Shown: positions 1 to 9,088, counted from the first letter of the stretch. The stretch: 64,000 bases of DNA from Rhodobacter sp. 24-YEA-8 (GCF_900105075.1 NZ_FNSK01000001.1:124001-188000); one strand, 5' to 3'. The notes: generated by a model from the sequence alone, not told the origin. Program-made: numbers and translations.

Positions 1-335
1 GTCAGGATATAGCCATTGATCGCGCCAAGAATGGTCGAGATCACGACCGCCGGCACCACCATCAGGATCGAGGTCAGGAAGTAGGGTTTCAGCCCTGTCG
101 CCTGCACGCCGATCTGGGCAGTGGACCAGGCCGAGCGCCAGGGATCCAGCGTCCACACCTCTGGCAGCGACATCATATTGCCGCCTGTGATCTCGGACAG
201 CGGTTTGACCGAATTGATCCCCATCACATAAAGCGGCAGCAGGTAAAACAGCGCGAACAAGAGCAGGATCAGATAGATGAAGGTGCGGGTGATGCGCCCG
301 GTCGAGACGGCGGTGTCCTGGGTTGCGACGCTCAT
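1..335 (-). CDS. Carbohydrate ABC transporter permease, MalG type (partial)
   Basis: Inner-membrane subunit of a sugar importer; only the N-terminal ~111 residues lie in the window and the gene runs off the left edge. The start ATG (complement of 333-335) overlaps the stop of the upstream permease gene by ATGA, the usual translational coupling of paired MalF/MalG-type permeases. After a short polar N-terminus, the protein has a hydrophobic first membrane segment (complement of about 215-295) and then periplasmic sequence. The EAA loop that would dock on the ATPase is outside the window. It is third in an operon binding protein-permease-permease. The role follows from the position and the membrane profile; the substrate is inferred from the binding protein. 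Confidence 0.85.
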   Translation of the reverse strand, partial: MSVATQDTAVSTGRITRTFIYLILLLFALFYLLPLYVMGINSVKPLSEITGGNMMSLPEVWTLDPWRSAWSTAQIGVQATGLKPYFLTSILMVVPAVVISTILGAINGYIL

Positions 336-1228
336 TCCTTCTTCTCCTTCAGTTCAGAATAGAGATAGGGGATCATGATCGCGGCTATGGTCATCAGCAT
401 GATCACGGCAGAAGACGCGCCAACCCCCATCTCTTTGCGGGTGAAGGTATAGGAATACATGAAGGTCGCGGGCATCTCGGTGGCGCGGCCGGGGCCGCCG
501 CCGGTCAGGGCGATGACGAGGTCGTAGGATTTGATCGCGAGATGGGCGAGGATGACGAAGGCGGAGAGAAACGCCGGGCGCAAAAGCGGGATCACGATGC
601 GGCGGTAAAGCTGCCAGTTCGAGGCGCCGTCGATCTGTGCGGCTTTCAGGATCTCATTATCGATGCCGCGCAGGCCGGCCAGAAACATCGCCATCACAAA
701 GCCCGAACTCTGCCAGACCGCCGCGATCACGATCGTATAGATCGCCATGCTGTTCGACTTGATCCAGGTGAAGGAAAAGCTCTCCCAGCCCCATTGATGC
801 ATGACATGTTCAAGGCCGATGCCGGGGTCGAGGAACCATTTCCAGGCGGTGCCGGTGACGATGAAGGAAAGCGCCATCGGGTAGAGGTAGATCGGGCGCA
901 AAACACCTTCGCCCCGGATCTTCTGGTCGAGAAAGATCGCCAGCATCAGGCCAATCGCCGTGCAGATCACGATGTAAAGCGTGGCGAAGATGGCGATGTT
1001 TTTCAGCGCGACATGCCAGTGCGGCAGTGAAAACAGCCGGACATAATTGGAAAAGCCGACGAAATCCCAGCTCGGCAGCATTTTCGAATTGGTGAAAGAC
1101 AACACCACTGTGAAGAGGATGAAGCCGTAGACGAAAAACAAGGTCACCGCGACGGATGGGGCGAGAACCAGCTTTGGCAGCCAGTCCTGCAATCTCGTGC
1201 GGAAATCGGCCTCGGATGCAGATGCCAT
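332..1228 (-). CDS. Sugar ABC transporter permease, MalF type
   Basis: A 298-residue inner-membrane permease. Six hydrophobic segments can be seen, beginning around residues 20-45. The cytoplasmic EAA loop, which contacts the ATP-binding subunit, is visible near residues 195-216 as AAQIDGASNWQLYRRIVIP. The length is normal for the short MalF/UgpA-type permeases that lack the large periplasmic loop of enteric MalF. The gene lies 140 bp downstream of the binding-protein gene, separated from it by three hairpins, and overlaps the next permease by 4 nt. No ATPase gene is visible; it may lie beyond the left edge. Confidence 0.92.
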   Translation of the reverse strand: MASASEADFRTRLQDWLPKLVLAPSVAVTLFFVYGFILFTVVLSFTNSKMLPSWDFVGFSNYVRLFSLPHWHVALKNIAIFATLYIVICTAIGLMLAIFLDQKIRGEGVLRPIYLYPMALSFIVTGTAWKWFLDPGIGLEHVMHQWGWESFSFTWIKSNSMAIYTIVIAAVWQSSGFVMAMFLAGLRGIDNEILKAAQIDGASNWQLYRRIVIPLLRPAFLSAFVILAHLAIKSYDLVIALTGGGPGRATEMPATFMYSYTFTRKEMGVGASSAVIMLMTIAAIMIPYLYSELKEKKE

Positions 1229-1276
1229 TTCCTCTCCCTTTCCCCGGTTGCGGGGCGGTCGCGCCAGGGGCGCGCC

Positions 1277-1344
1277 AAAAATTTACCTAAATTTTTGTGC
1301 AAATTCCTGTTCAGGAATTTGTAGCGCGGGCGTTGTCCGCCCGC
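1277..1344 (-). promoter_or_regulatory. Three tandem intra-operon hairpins between binding-protein and permease genes
   Basis: Three separate perfect inverted repeats stand in a row: 1277-1285/1288-1296 (arms AAAAATTTA/TAAATTTTT), 1300-1309/1312-1321 (arms CAAATTCCTG/CAGGAATTTG) and 1326-1332/1338-1344 (arms GCGGGCG/CGCCCGC). On the transcribed minus strand the GC-rich one comes first after the binding-protein stop codon. In sugar ABC operons such hairpins typically slow 3' decay or cause partial termination, so that the binding protein is made in excess over the permeases. That role is an inference; the hairpins themselves are read directly. Confidence 0.7.
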
Positions 1345-1368
1345 ACCGGGATCGAAACGCGGGCCTGA

Positions 1369-2622
1369 TTACTGCGCGGCCGCGACGGCGTCTTTCAGGG
1401 CAGTGGCGGCAGAGGCACCATCGGTGTATTCGCCATTGAAGACGGCGGTGATCACGTCATAGGTCGCGTTTTTCACCGCAGCCGGCGCACCATAGCCATG
1501 CGCCATGGACCCGAACAGCGTGTTGTTGGTATTGGCTTCGGCGAGATCCCTGATGCCCTTCTTGCCGCAATCATCGAAATCGGTATCCGGCACATCAGTG
1601 CGCGCCGGGACCGAGCCCTTGACCACGTTGAAGGCTGACTGGAAGGTCGGGCTTTCAATGGCCGATGCCATCGCCAGCTGTGCCTTAACCTTTTCTTCGC
1701 CCTTTACCTTGAACATCGCGAACTGGTCGGCATTGAAGGTCACCGCGCCTTGCGTGCCGGGGAAGCGGATGCAGATAAAGCCCTCGCCCGGTTTTTGCCC
1801 GGCTTTCAGGAATTCGCCCTTGGCCCAGTCGCCCATGACCTGCATGCCCGCTTCGCCATTGATCACCATGGCCGACGCCAGGTTCCAGTCGCGGCCCGAG
1901 AAATTGTCATCGACATAGCTGCGCAGCTTGATCAGGTGATCGAACGCCGCCGCCATCTTCTCGCCGCCAAGCGCTTCGGGGTCGAGGTCGATAAAGGCCG
2001 CCTTGTAGAAATCGGTGCCCTGGGCCAGCACGAGGCTGTCGAAAATCGTCGCATCCTGCCAGGGCTGGCCACCATGGGCCAGAGGCGTGATGCCGTTTTC
2101 CTTCATCTTGTCGAGAACCGCGATCAGTTCATCCCAATTGGTCGGCTCACCCAGACCGGTCTTGTCCAGCGCCGCTTTCGAGATCCAGACCCAGTTGGTC
2201 GAATGCACATTGACCGGTGCCGCGATCCAGTGGCCGTCATATTTGGAAAACGCCTGGAGCGCCGCCGGGATCACCTTGTCCCAGCCCTCGGGGTCCGCGA
2301 CCGCGTCGAGATTGCCGAGCACGCCCTGTTCGGCCCAGTCGGTGATGTCAAAGCCCAGCATCTGCACTGCGGTCGGCGGATCGCCTGCGGTCACACGCGC
2401 CGAAAGCGCGGTCATCGCCGCCTCGCCGCCGCCACCGGCAACCGGCATGTCGACCCAGCCGATGCCCTGCGTGGCAAGATCCTCTTTCAGCACGTTCAGC
2501 GCCGCCGCCTCACCGCCGGCGGTCCACCAGTGCAGCACTTCCACATCTTCTGCCGCCGCCATTGAGGCGAGGCCGAAGGTCAGTGCCAGCGCCGAGACCA
2601 TCCCCTTTGTCATCTTCCTCAT
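1369..2622 (-). CDS. Sugar ABC transporter substrate-binding protein (GtsA/glucose-mannose-like)
   Basis: A 417-residue periplasmic binding protein of the extracellular solute-binding family 1. It opens with a signal peptide (positively charged MRKMTKG, hydrophobic stretch, probable cleavage after AAA near residue 23). The mature N-terminus has LHWWTAGGE, then a [13 protein letters not shown] stretch typical of the glucose/mannose-type binding proteins (GtsA of Pseudomonas and Thermus relatives). The start is well supported: GGGAGGAT precedes the ATG at 2622. It is the first gene of the importer operon and faces the LacI regulator across a region holding a LacI-type operator. The exact sugar is not proven; glucose, mannose or a related hexose is the best guess. 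Confidence 0.9.
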   Translation of the reverse strand: MRKMTKGMVSALALTFGLASMAAAEDVEVLHWWTAGGEAAALNVLKEDLATQGIGWVDMPVAGGGGEAAMTALSARVTAGDPPTAVQMLGFDITDWAEQGVLGNLDAVADPEGWDKVIPAALQAFSKYDGHWIAAPVNVHSTNWVWISKAALDKTGLGEPTNWDELIAVLDKMKENGITPLAHGGQPWQDATIFDSLVLAQGTDFYKAAFIDLDPEALGGEKMAAAFDHLIKLRSYVDDNFSGRDWNLASAMVINGEAGMQVMGDWAKGEFLKAGQKPGEGFICIRFPGTQGAVTFNADQFAMFKVKGEEKVKAQLAMASAIESPTFQSAFNVVKGSVPARTDVPDTDFDDCGKKGIRDLAEANTNNTLFGSMAHGYGAPAAVKNATYDVITAVFNGEYTDGASAATALKDAVAAAQ

Positions 2623-2663
2623 CGCATCCTCCCAGATGTTAAGCCCCTTGCGGGAACAGATTA

Positions 2664-2677
2664 TTGAAACGTTACAA
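2664..2677. promoter_or_regulatory. LacI-family operator candidate
   Basis: TTGAAACGTTACAA is a near-perfect 14-bp palindrome with the central CG typical of LacI/GalR-family operators; six of seven positions match between the arms. It lies 42-55 bp upstream of the binding-protein start codon and between that gene and the divergent LacI gene, so it probably lets the regulator repress the importer and perhaps itself. A TTGACG hexamer (complement of 2688-2693) lies just upstream of it, but I could not match a clean -10 box at normal spacing. Confidence 0.6.
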
Positions 2678-2880
2678 TATGGCCGTCCGTCAATAGTTTC
2701 TTTCTGCCCCTGCTTATTGCTGCAATGCAGAAAAATAAGCGTGTTTTTTGCTATGACGCGGAAATAGCGCGAAGTTTCTCAGGTTCAGTTCTTCAGTTGT
2801 ATCGTTGCATTTTTTTGTCATACTCCGGGCTCACGCCACAGCAACACGCAGCGGCGTGCCCGCCCCAGCCCCGCCCCGGA

Positions 2881-3939
2881 GTGAAGCCCCTGACCGACCG
2901 CCCGTCCATTCCTGCTGATCCGCTGCCGCGCCGCGCCGGTGCCCGGGCAAAAGCGCGCCCGACCCTGCGCACCATTGCGGCCGAGACCGGGCTGGCCGTC
3001 ACCACCGTGTCGCGGGCGCTGGCGCTGGATCCGCAGATCAAAGCCTCGACGCGTGATCTGGTCCGTGCAGCGGCAGACCGGCTTGGCTATGTGCCTGACC
3101 GCGCGGCGCAAAGACTGCGCACCGGGCGCACGCGGGTAGTGCAGCTGGTGCTCAATCTCGACCATGAATTCCTCGGTTTCACCCATGAACTGATCGGCGG
3201 CCTGTCTGACGCGCTGGCCGGCACCGGCTATTCCGTGACGATCTTCCCCGATATCCTCGGCAGTGACCGGCTTTCCTCGGTTCGCCGTATCGTCGAGGCG
3301 CGGCTGGGCGATGGCGTCATTTTCAACCGGACCGAACCCTTTGACCCGAGGGTGCGCTACCTGCTGGAACAGGGCTTTCCCTTTGTCAGCCATGGCCGCA
3401 CCGAGTTTTCCACCCCCCATCCCTGGGTCGATTACGACAACGAGGCCTTTGCCCGCATTGCGGTCGAGCGGCTGATCACCCGCGGCCGCAAGCGCCTGAT
3501 GATCGTGCTGCCGCCGGCGAATTTCTCTTTCGCGCAGCATCTTCGCTGGGGGGCTGTGGCAGCGGCAAAGGCGGCGGGCATCAGCTGCGAGATTCCCGAA
3601 GCGATCAGCCTCGACACTTCTGCGGCCGAGACCATGGCCTGGCTGCGCCAGCGCCTGTCGCAGCCAGACCGCCCCGATGGCATTATCGGCGTGGGTGAGG
3701 TCTCGGCCATGGCCGCCCTGGCCGCGATCAGCGATTGCGGGCTGGTGCCCGGGCGCGAGATCGATGTCGTGGCCAAGCGCGCCTCGGCGATTTTCGATCT
3801 GATGCGTCCCCGGATCGACACGATGGTCGAAGACCTCCGCCTTGCGGGGCGCAGCATGGGCGAGATGCTGCTTCGCGCGATGGCGGGCGAGGAGCCGTCA
3901 CGCCTTCAGGTCCTGCATCAGCCGCTGGTCGATTTCTGA
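2881..3939 (+). CDS. LacI/GalR-family transcriptional regulator
   Basis: A 352-residue repressor if read from GTG at 2881. The N-terminal helix-turn-helix is clear (TLRTIAAETGLAVTTVSRAL, then a hinge-like LGYVPDRAAQRLRTGRT), followed by a periplasmic-binding-protein-like effector domain starting near VVQLVLNLDHEFLGF. The frame stays open upstream to 2725, but the extra residues are not LacI-like, so the internal GTG is preferred; the ribosome site is weak and the start is uncertain. Divergent placement beside the sugar importer, with an operator between them, argues that it controls that operon in response to the sugar or a derivative. Confidence 0.85.
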   Translation: MKPLTDRPSIPADPLPRRAGARAKARPTLRTIAAETGLAVTTVSRALALDPQIKASTRDLVRAAADRLGYVPDRAAQRLRTGRTRVVQLVLNLDHEFLGFTHELIGGLSDALAGTGYSVTIFPDILGSDRLSSVRRIVEARLGDGVIFNRTEPFDPRVRYLLEQGFPFVSHGRTEFSTPHPWVDYDNEAFARIAVERLITRGRKRLMIVLPPANFSFAQHLRWGAVAAAKAAGISCEIPEAISLDTSAAETMAWLRQRLSQPDRPDGIIGVGEVSAMAALAAISDCGLVPGREIDVVAKRASAIFDLMRPRIDTMVEDLRLAGRSMGEMLLRAMAGEEPSRLQVLHQPLVDF

Positions 3940-3984
3940 CTGCATAAGCGCACCCGGTTCACCCGCGTGCGGCAGATGGCATGA

Positions 3985-4880
3985 CCACCGATTTCGGTTC
4001 GGGATATTCCTCAGGCCGTAGCGGTCGTTTTCGTGGCCCCGGTTTTGGCATGTCCGCCTTTGGCGTGGCGGCTGGCGAAGATGCCATGAGCGGGGGAGTA
4101 GCGCTCGAACTGTTTCGCGGGTCGTCACTGGCAGCGATTGCGGCAGAGCCCGGGGCCTCGCAATGCGCCCTGATTTTAGCCGCGACCTGCGCGGATCGTC
4201 TGTCTGGCGAGATCGGGCGCGGCGGTGCGGCGTTATGTACGATTTCTGTAATTAGCTCCTGGCTATGTGACGGCTCCAGGGTATCGCGCATCCGAAAAGT
4301 GATATTTCTTGCAGGGCCGGTTCCGACAACTGTCGCGCGAAATGCTGCGTTTCCGGCCTGCCCGGCGCCATGCCAATGCGGGTTTCCGGCAGGGCAATCA
4401 TGGCGCCCGGCATTGGTACGCGGATCTCACAGGCGGCCTTCTGCTCCAGCCCGCCGCCAAAGGCATGCCCCTTCATCACGGCAATCGTCGGTCGCGCCAG
4501 TCGCACCAGCCGGTCGAAAAGCCGATGCCCAATTCACACCTAATGCCGGGCGAAATCCCCGAGGCTGAGCCCGCCCCAGCCGGTAATATTGGCGCCCGAG
4601 CAGAAGCGTTTTCGGTGTTGCGGTGACCAGCGCGAGGGGCGCCTCGCTTGTCCCGATGGCGTTGAGATGGGTGGCAAACTGCGCCAGCATATCGGCGCTG
4701 AAACAGATCGCCTTGCCGGAATGTCGAGCCGGATCCGGACTATCGGCCGATTGAGGGTCAGAGACACCGCGCTCTTGGCTGCCATCCCTTCGGCCTGGTG
4801 CCTGGGAGCAAAAACGGCATGCGTTTCGTGTTTTCCGCAACTTGGACCCGCCCTCTGCTCGTGGGGGATGTCGCGGGCGG
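3985..4880 (-). pseudogene. Enoyl-CoA hydratase/isomerase pseudogene
   Basis: Pieces of one crotonase-family protein appear in order on the minus strand but in different frames: LTLNRP (near 4770), SADMLAQFATHLNAIG with TATPK (about 4620-4700), FCSGANITGWGGLSLGDF (about 4545-4600), RPTIAVMKGHAFGGGLE and MIALPETRIGMAPG (about 4390-4490), then ELITEIV and AAKIRAHCEAP (about 4130-4250). Several frameshifts and stops separate them, so no functional product is possible. The oxyanion-hole glycine region and the conserved glutamate in GGLE remain readable. It follows the CoA-transferase pseudogene in the same direction and was probably its operon partner. Confidence 0.65.
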
Positions 4881-4924
4881 GGTCTGTCTCTGACATTGCC
4901 ACCTCGGGGAAGGACAGGACCGAC

Positions 4925-5630
4925 ATGTCGGCCCCCCGCCCTGGAAATTGATGATTTGCTGCGATGAAGGGCCATAGCCAAGGGCATATGAGGCGGAGCC
5001 GGTCAGGGGCATGCCGCCCACCGCACCTTGTGCATTCGCCCGGGGTACTGCCTGAGGCTGACCTTCTTCCAGCAGGATACGCGGCACCATGGCGGAAATG
5101 TCGAAACCGAGATTGGGGGTATGGCCACCCTTCAGATCCATCGCGGCGCGCGATGACTTTTTCGATGCCGTGTTCGGCTCGGGTAAAGCTCTCTCAGGAG
5201 CGCAGGGTCTGGCCGGAAATCGCCGCGACGGAATCGGTTTCCGTGGTCAGGCGCAGATGCGCATCCAGCACAACCAGATCGACCAGTTACCCCGGCACGC
5301 AGATATCATACGGGCGCATGGGCACGGCAGTGGCTCTCCGCGAAACCTGGGCGATCACCAGCCCGCCATTATTGCGGGTTGTGATCGCCTGTTGCCGACC
5401 GCCAGGATAGGCCCCCCGAATTCAAAGCTAAGGTTGCTATTTGTGTCGAAGTTTGTGGTGCGTAGCCACGAAAATCGAGATAAATGTTTGAAAAGTGCAA
5501 CCAGATCTCGTCGCCAAAATCGGCGCGGCGGACAATCGGCCTGCTTGCGGCACGCGCATCCTTCGCGGATCGGCTGACAAAGGTGCCCAGCGCCACTTTG
5601 ATCAGCCTGTCCCGCGCGCGCCAGTCGATC
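4925..5630 (-). pseudogene. Acyl-CoA:acetate/3-ketoacid CoA-transferase pseudogene (C-terminal part)
   Basis: Minus-strand fragments in order read LIKVALGTFV, SIVRR-like RPIVRRADFGDEIWLHF, TRNNGGLVIAQV, RPYDICVPG, a stop, then LVDLVVLDAHLRLTTETDS and AISGQTLRS, another stop, and finally VIARRAAMDLKGGHTPNLGFDI, IPGG-like AQGAVGGMPLTGSASY and IINFQGGG. I recognise this order from the C-terminal two thirds of propionate/acetate CoA-transferases (YdiF type). The first ~150 residues are missing; the sequence turns into a different pseudogene near 5630, which points to a deletion. At least two nonsense changes and two frameshifts make it dead. Confidence 0.6.
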
Positions 5631-5634
5631 CAAT

Positions 5635-6060
5635 GGACGCGAGACTTATCGCCAGCCGCGCTCAGGTGCAGCATATGTGCCCGGGCGGATGGCGCTCCTG
5701 CCCATGCGCGCACCTGGGGCACGCAGCACGGAATTCAGGCAACCGTGCGCCGGGAAGGCGCGATGGTTGCCCGAACGGCGCAGATTGTGGTTGGTGGCGA
5801 AAGTGACCCCGGCCGCGCGGGCCGCCCGGGCCATCTCTGCCGCATCAGCGACCGCCAGGGCATTGTCGCGATGTCTTTCATTTGTGGCCGAGAGACAGAC
5901 CGCATCGGTCCGGGGATCAGCGAGCGCTGTGGCGAGGTCGGTATCGGCATGGGGGATTCCGTGGCGCACGGGACAATCGCAGCCGCGCCCGGCCGTGGTA
6001 CTGACCATGCGCCGGATCTCGCCCCCGGACTTGCGGCATTGTTACAAAAACTTCACGCAG
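5635..6060 (-). pseudogene. Gfo/Idh/MocA oxidoreductase pseudogene
   Basis: The minus strand encodes ALADPRTDAVCLSATNERH, then, after an apparent loss of the usual EKPLA segment, DAAEMARAARAAGVTFATNHN and LRRSGNHRA. These match the second half of the NAD-binding domain of Gfo/Idh/MocA dehydrogenases (the ADP-VDAV-STTNELH and GVVFATNHHLRN blocks). The N-terminal Rossmann motif and the C-terminal domain are not readable, and the 5' flank turns directly into the CHAD gene promoter region. It is a remnant of a sugar/inositol-type dehydrogenase. Confidence 0.5.
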
Positions 6061-6093
6061 TCGATCCGCATCGCCGGGATATAAGGCGGGCAT

Positions 6094-6972
6094 ATGCCCC
6101 TGGGGATTGATGTGACTGAAGCTGCAACGCCCATGCCCGTCCTCTCGCCGGATACCAGCTGCGAGGACGCCCTTGGCCAGCTGATCATCGGCTGCTGCGC
6201 CGCGCTCGACCGCCAACTGGCGGTTTTTCTGGAAACCGAAGACGAAAGCGGCCCGCATAAGGCCCGTGTCGCGCTGCGCCGGCTGACGACGGCGCTGGAT
6301 GCTTTCGCGCCGATCCTCAGGCGCAAACAGGCGGGGAAGGTGCGGTCAGCAGCAAAACGGCTGTTTCGTGCGCTTGGCGAAGTGCGCGATGCCGATGTCT
6401 TCCTGGCCTCGCATCCCGGGAACAGCGAAGCGCTCGGGCGCCGCACGCTGGAGATCCGCCGCAAGACCCGGAAGATGTTGCGCGACAGCAAGGCGGTCGG
6501 TTTCGCGCCTGGGCTTTTGAAGCTTTACGGCTCGCAAGAGCTGTTCAAACAGAACCGCCGCAGTCAGATCGTGCGGGCCGCGCCGGTGCGCCTGCTCGCC
6601 GCGCTGGTGATGGGGGATGCCTGGCGCGCCGCGCGCAGCCATGGCGATGACCCCGCGAAGATGGAAGAGGTCGCGCGGCATGATTTTCGCAAGGATCTTA
6701 AGACCCTGCGCTATCTGGGCGAGTTTTTTCAGGATTTCTGGCCGGCGGAAGGCTGGCAGCTGTTCCTTGCCCGGATGCAGGAATTGCAGGACGAGCTGGG
6801 CCTCCTGAATGACCTCGCCAATGCGCGGCAAAAGGGGCGCGAGGGCGAGCGCACAGAGGTCACGGCAGCGCTGAAACGCGCAACCGGGCTTTGGGCCGCG
6901 CTCAGCACGATGCCGCCGTTCTGGGTGCCGGTTGCGCCCCCGGCTGCGGCGGATCCGGAACCCGATCTCTGA
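6094..6972 (+). CDS. CHAD domain-containing protein
   Basis: A 292-residue protein made of one CHAD domain (conserved histidine alpha-helical domain), which in other bacteria binds inorganic polyphosphate and targets proteins to polyphosphate granules. The two conserved basic helices are visible: PHKARVALRRLTTALDAF near residue 53 and RHDFRKDLKTLRYLGEFF near residue 193, each with the characteristic histidine followed by spaced arginines and lysines. There is no CYTH domain attached, so it is a stand-alone CHAD protein. It is cytosolic (no signal peptide). The start at 6094 keeps the full domain. Confidence 0.9.
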   Translation: MPLGIDVTEAATPMPVLSPDTSCEDALGQLIIGCCAALDRQLAVFLETEDESGPHKARVALRRLTTALDAFAPILRRKQAGKVRSAAKRLFRALGEVRDADVFLASHPGNSEALGRRTLEIRRKTRKMLRDSKAVGFAPGLLKLYGSQELFKQNRRSQIVRAAPVRLLAALVMGDAWRAARSHGDDPAKMEEVARHDFRKDLKTLRYLGEFFQDFWPAEGWQLFLARMQELQDELGLLNDLANARQKGREGERTEVTAALKRATGLWAALSTMPPFWVPVAPPAAADPEPDL

Positions 6973-6979
6973 CCCGGGG

Positions 6980-7765
6980 TCAGGCGTTCAGGAAGACGCG
7001 GACCGTTTCTTCGAATTCACGCGGCTTTTCGGCATGGAGCCAATGGCCGGCGCCGGGCAGCTTTGCGAAACGCGCATGCGGAAACAGCGCGCGGATCGTT
7101 TCGCGATGTTCGGGGCGAACGTAATGGCTCTCGGCGCCGGTCAGGAACAGGGTCGGGCCGTCGAAATGGCCCTCCGTCCCCGGCCAGCCGATGATCTTTG
7201 GCATATCGCGTTCGAGGACATCGAGGTTGAGCCGCCATACCGGCCCGCCTGCCGCCTTGAGATCCAGAGATTGCAGGAAAAACGCCCGCAAGGCCGGGTC
7301 ACCGACAAGCGCCTGGAGCCGCCGGTCGGCCTCGCCGCGTGAGGTAAGGCCGGTCAGATCCAGCCCTCGCATTGCGTGGATATGCGGGCTTTGATCGTGA
7401 GTATAAACGACCGGCGCAATATCGGCGACGATCAGGCGGCGGATCAGTGCGCCCTGCGTCAGCGCCAGCTGCATCGCCGCCTTGCCGCCCATCGAATGGC
7501 CCAGAAGATCGACCTTGCCGCCAAGGCTTTCAATCACTTCGGCAAGATCCCCTGCCATGGACGGGTAATCCTGGACCCCGGCGCGCGGGCTTTCGCCGTG
7601 GTTGCGCATGTCCACCGCCACCACATCGCGCCGGTCGGCCAGCCGGCGTGCAATCGCGCCCCAGTTGCGCGCCGAGCCAAACAGGCCATGCACAATCAGG
7701 AGCGGCACAGAGCCATCCGGGGCGGAAGCGGGGTGATGGACTGTTGCAAGCATGAACGTTTCCAT
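6980..7765 (-). CDS. Alpha/beta hydrolase (YbfF-type esterase family)
   Basis: A 261-residue alpha/beta-hydrolase. The oxyanion-hole HGLFGSARNW (about residue 26), the DMRNHGESPR strand, the nucleophile elbow GHSMGGKAA (serine near residue 95), and a C-terminal GAGHWLHAEKP with the catalytic histidine are all visible; this set matches the YbfF/acyl-CoA esterase group. An alternative ATG lies four codons in (7753) and cannot be excluded. It is convergent with the CHAD gene (8 bp between stops) and divergent from the small membrane protein gene at 7849. The substrate is unknown. Confidence 0.88.
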   Translation of the reverse strand: METFMLATVHHPASAPDGSVPLLIVHGLFGSARNWGAIARRLADRRDVVAVDMRNHGESPRAGVQDYPSMAGDLAEVIESLGGKVDLLGHSMGGKAAMQLALTQGALIRRLIVADIAPVVYTHDQSPHIHAMRGLDLTGLTSRGEADRRLQALVGDPALRAFFLQSLDLKAAGGPVWRLNLDVLERDMPKIIGWPGTEGHFDGPTLFLTGAESHYVRPEHRETIRALFPHARFAKLPGAGHWLHAEKPREFEETVRVFLNA

Positions 7766-7848
7766 ATCGAAACGAATTGTCCCGAACCAGAGCTGTTGCG
7801 AAAACCGCCGGTAAAACGGATAGTTTCCGCAGATTGTGAGGACAGATC

Positions 7849-8217
7849 ATGAGCGCGGTCACCATCCGCCAGATGGCCGGCAGGGTCGAAGAGCTGCTCG
7901 TCGAGCGGGTCGGCGCGCGTGGGCGCGATTTCGATCAGAAGCTGCGTCATGCCGGGCGCAGATTGCCGCGCCGCGTTCGCAAATCGGCAGCGGCGCTTGC
8001 CCAGGCGGCGGATATGACCCAAAACCCAAGGCTGCATGCGCAGATTGATGAGGGCTCTGTCGCCCGCGATTACGATATCTGTCTGCGCTACCTCTCACCG
8101 CTGGCGCGGGGAGAGGGGCGCCGGGGGCGCGGCAGTGTGCTTACCTCGATTGCCTTCTCGCTGATTGTGGTTGCAGCGGGGTTTGTGGGCTTTCTGTTGT
8201 GGCGCGGGCTGATCTGA
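7849..8217 (+). CDS. Conserved hypothetical protein with C-terminal membrane anchor
   Basis: A 122-residue protein preceded by GAGGACA at good spacing. The first ~90 residues are basic and helical (MAGRVEELLVERVGARGRD...), the last ~25 form one membrane segment (VLTSIAFSLIVVAAGFVGF) ending in LLWRGLI, so it would be tail-anchored with the basic part in the cytoplasm. I do not recognise a named family, though the sequence has the look of a Rhodobacterales conserved protein. Its 3' end overlaps the end of the convergent DUF817 gene by 77 bp. Confidence 0.7.
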   Translation: MSAVTIRQMAGRVEELLVERVGARGRDFDQKLRHAGRRLPRRVRKSAAALAQAADMTQNPRLHAQIDEGSVARDYDICLRYLSPLARGEGRRGRGSVLTSIAFSLIVVAAGFVGFLLWRGLI

Positions 8218-9088
8218 TCGCATCCCGGTTTGTGGCGCGGGGCAGCGGACGCCAGGGCGGGTAAAGCGCCTCGCGGCTGACCAGCGAGACCGTCACAAAG
8301 GCCACATAGAGCAACAGATACCAGGACCCGATCTTGGCAAAGCTGACGAGATGCTCCGGCCGCTGCCCGGCATAAAGCCAGGTGCCGGTCAGGGTACCGA
8401 TATTCTCGGCAATCCAAAGCGCCAGTGATGACAGGAAGGCGGCAACCGGCAGCGGCATCCACCAGTCCCGGTCCGAGATGCGGAACCAGATCCGGGTGCG
8501 GCCGAACAAAAGCACCGTGGCGGCAAACAGGATGACACGGATATCGGGCAGGACGTGATGGCTGAAGAAATTCACATAGATCGCGCCCGCCAGTATCCAG
8601 GTCATCCAGAACCGTGGATAGGGGGCAAAGCGCATCTCAAAAATGCGGATCACCCGGACCATATAGCTGCCCACCGCCGCATACATGAAACCCGAGAACA
8701 GCGGCACGCCCATCAGCTTCAGCAGCCCCGCCTCGGGATAGGCCCATGACCCGGCGCCGACCTTGAACCATTCCATCGCGGTGCCGGTCAGGTGGAAGAG
8801 GAGGATAACACGCGCCTCGTCCCAGGTCTCGAGCCTGGTCCAGAGAAACAGGGCCTGGGTGGCAATCGCGAAGAGAAACAGGAAATCGTATCGCGCCAGC
8901 GCCCAGTCGGGGTGCCAGACCGCGCGGCTGACCAGGATTGCCACCAGCAACAACCCGCCAAACAGGCAGGCCCAACCCTGTTTCAGAACGAACATCACCA
9001 GCTCTGCGAGGCCATAGGGCAGGGCAGCGCGCACCCTTGTGCCCATACGGCGTTCAAGGCTGCGGGTGGTGCGGGGCTGCGGCGACAT
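8141..9088 (-). CDS. DUF817 family membrane protein
   Basis: Read from ATG 9088 this is a 315-residue multi-pass membrane protein; longer upstream reading is open to 9364 but contains no DUF817-like sequence. Characteristic stretches are HLTGTAMEWFKVGAGSWAYPE, VPLFSGFMYAAVGSYM and FFSHHVLPDIR, with about seven to eight hydrophobic segments. DUF817 proteins are of unknown function; the conserved EWFK-GSW block suggests a buried polar site. The C-terminal tail after PLPRATNRD is polar and overlaps the convergent gene, so the true end may have drifted. Confidence 0.85.
   Translation of the reverse strand: MSPQPRTTRSLERRMGTRVRAALPYGLAELVMFVLKQGWACLFGGLLLVAILVSRAVWHPDWALARYDFLFLFAIATQALFLWTRLETWDEARVILLFHLTGTAMEWFKVGAGSWAYPEAGLLKLMGVPLFSGFMYAAVGSYMVRVIRIFEMRFAPYPRFWMTWILAGAIYVNFFSHHVLPDIRVILFAATVLLFGRTRIWFRISDRDWWMPLPVAAFLSSLALWIAENIGTLTGTWLYAGQRPEHLVSFAKIGSWYLLLYVAFVTVSLVSREALYPPWRPLPRATNRDAIRSARATTESPQTPLQPQSARRQSR

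Noticed and set aside
2725..2880. Upstream extension of the LacI regulator
   Set aside because: The extra residues ([18 protein letters not shown]...) have no LacI-like sequence and the region is A+T rich and promoter-like.
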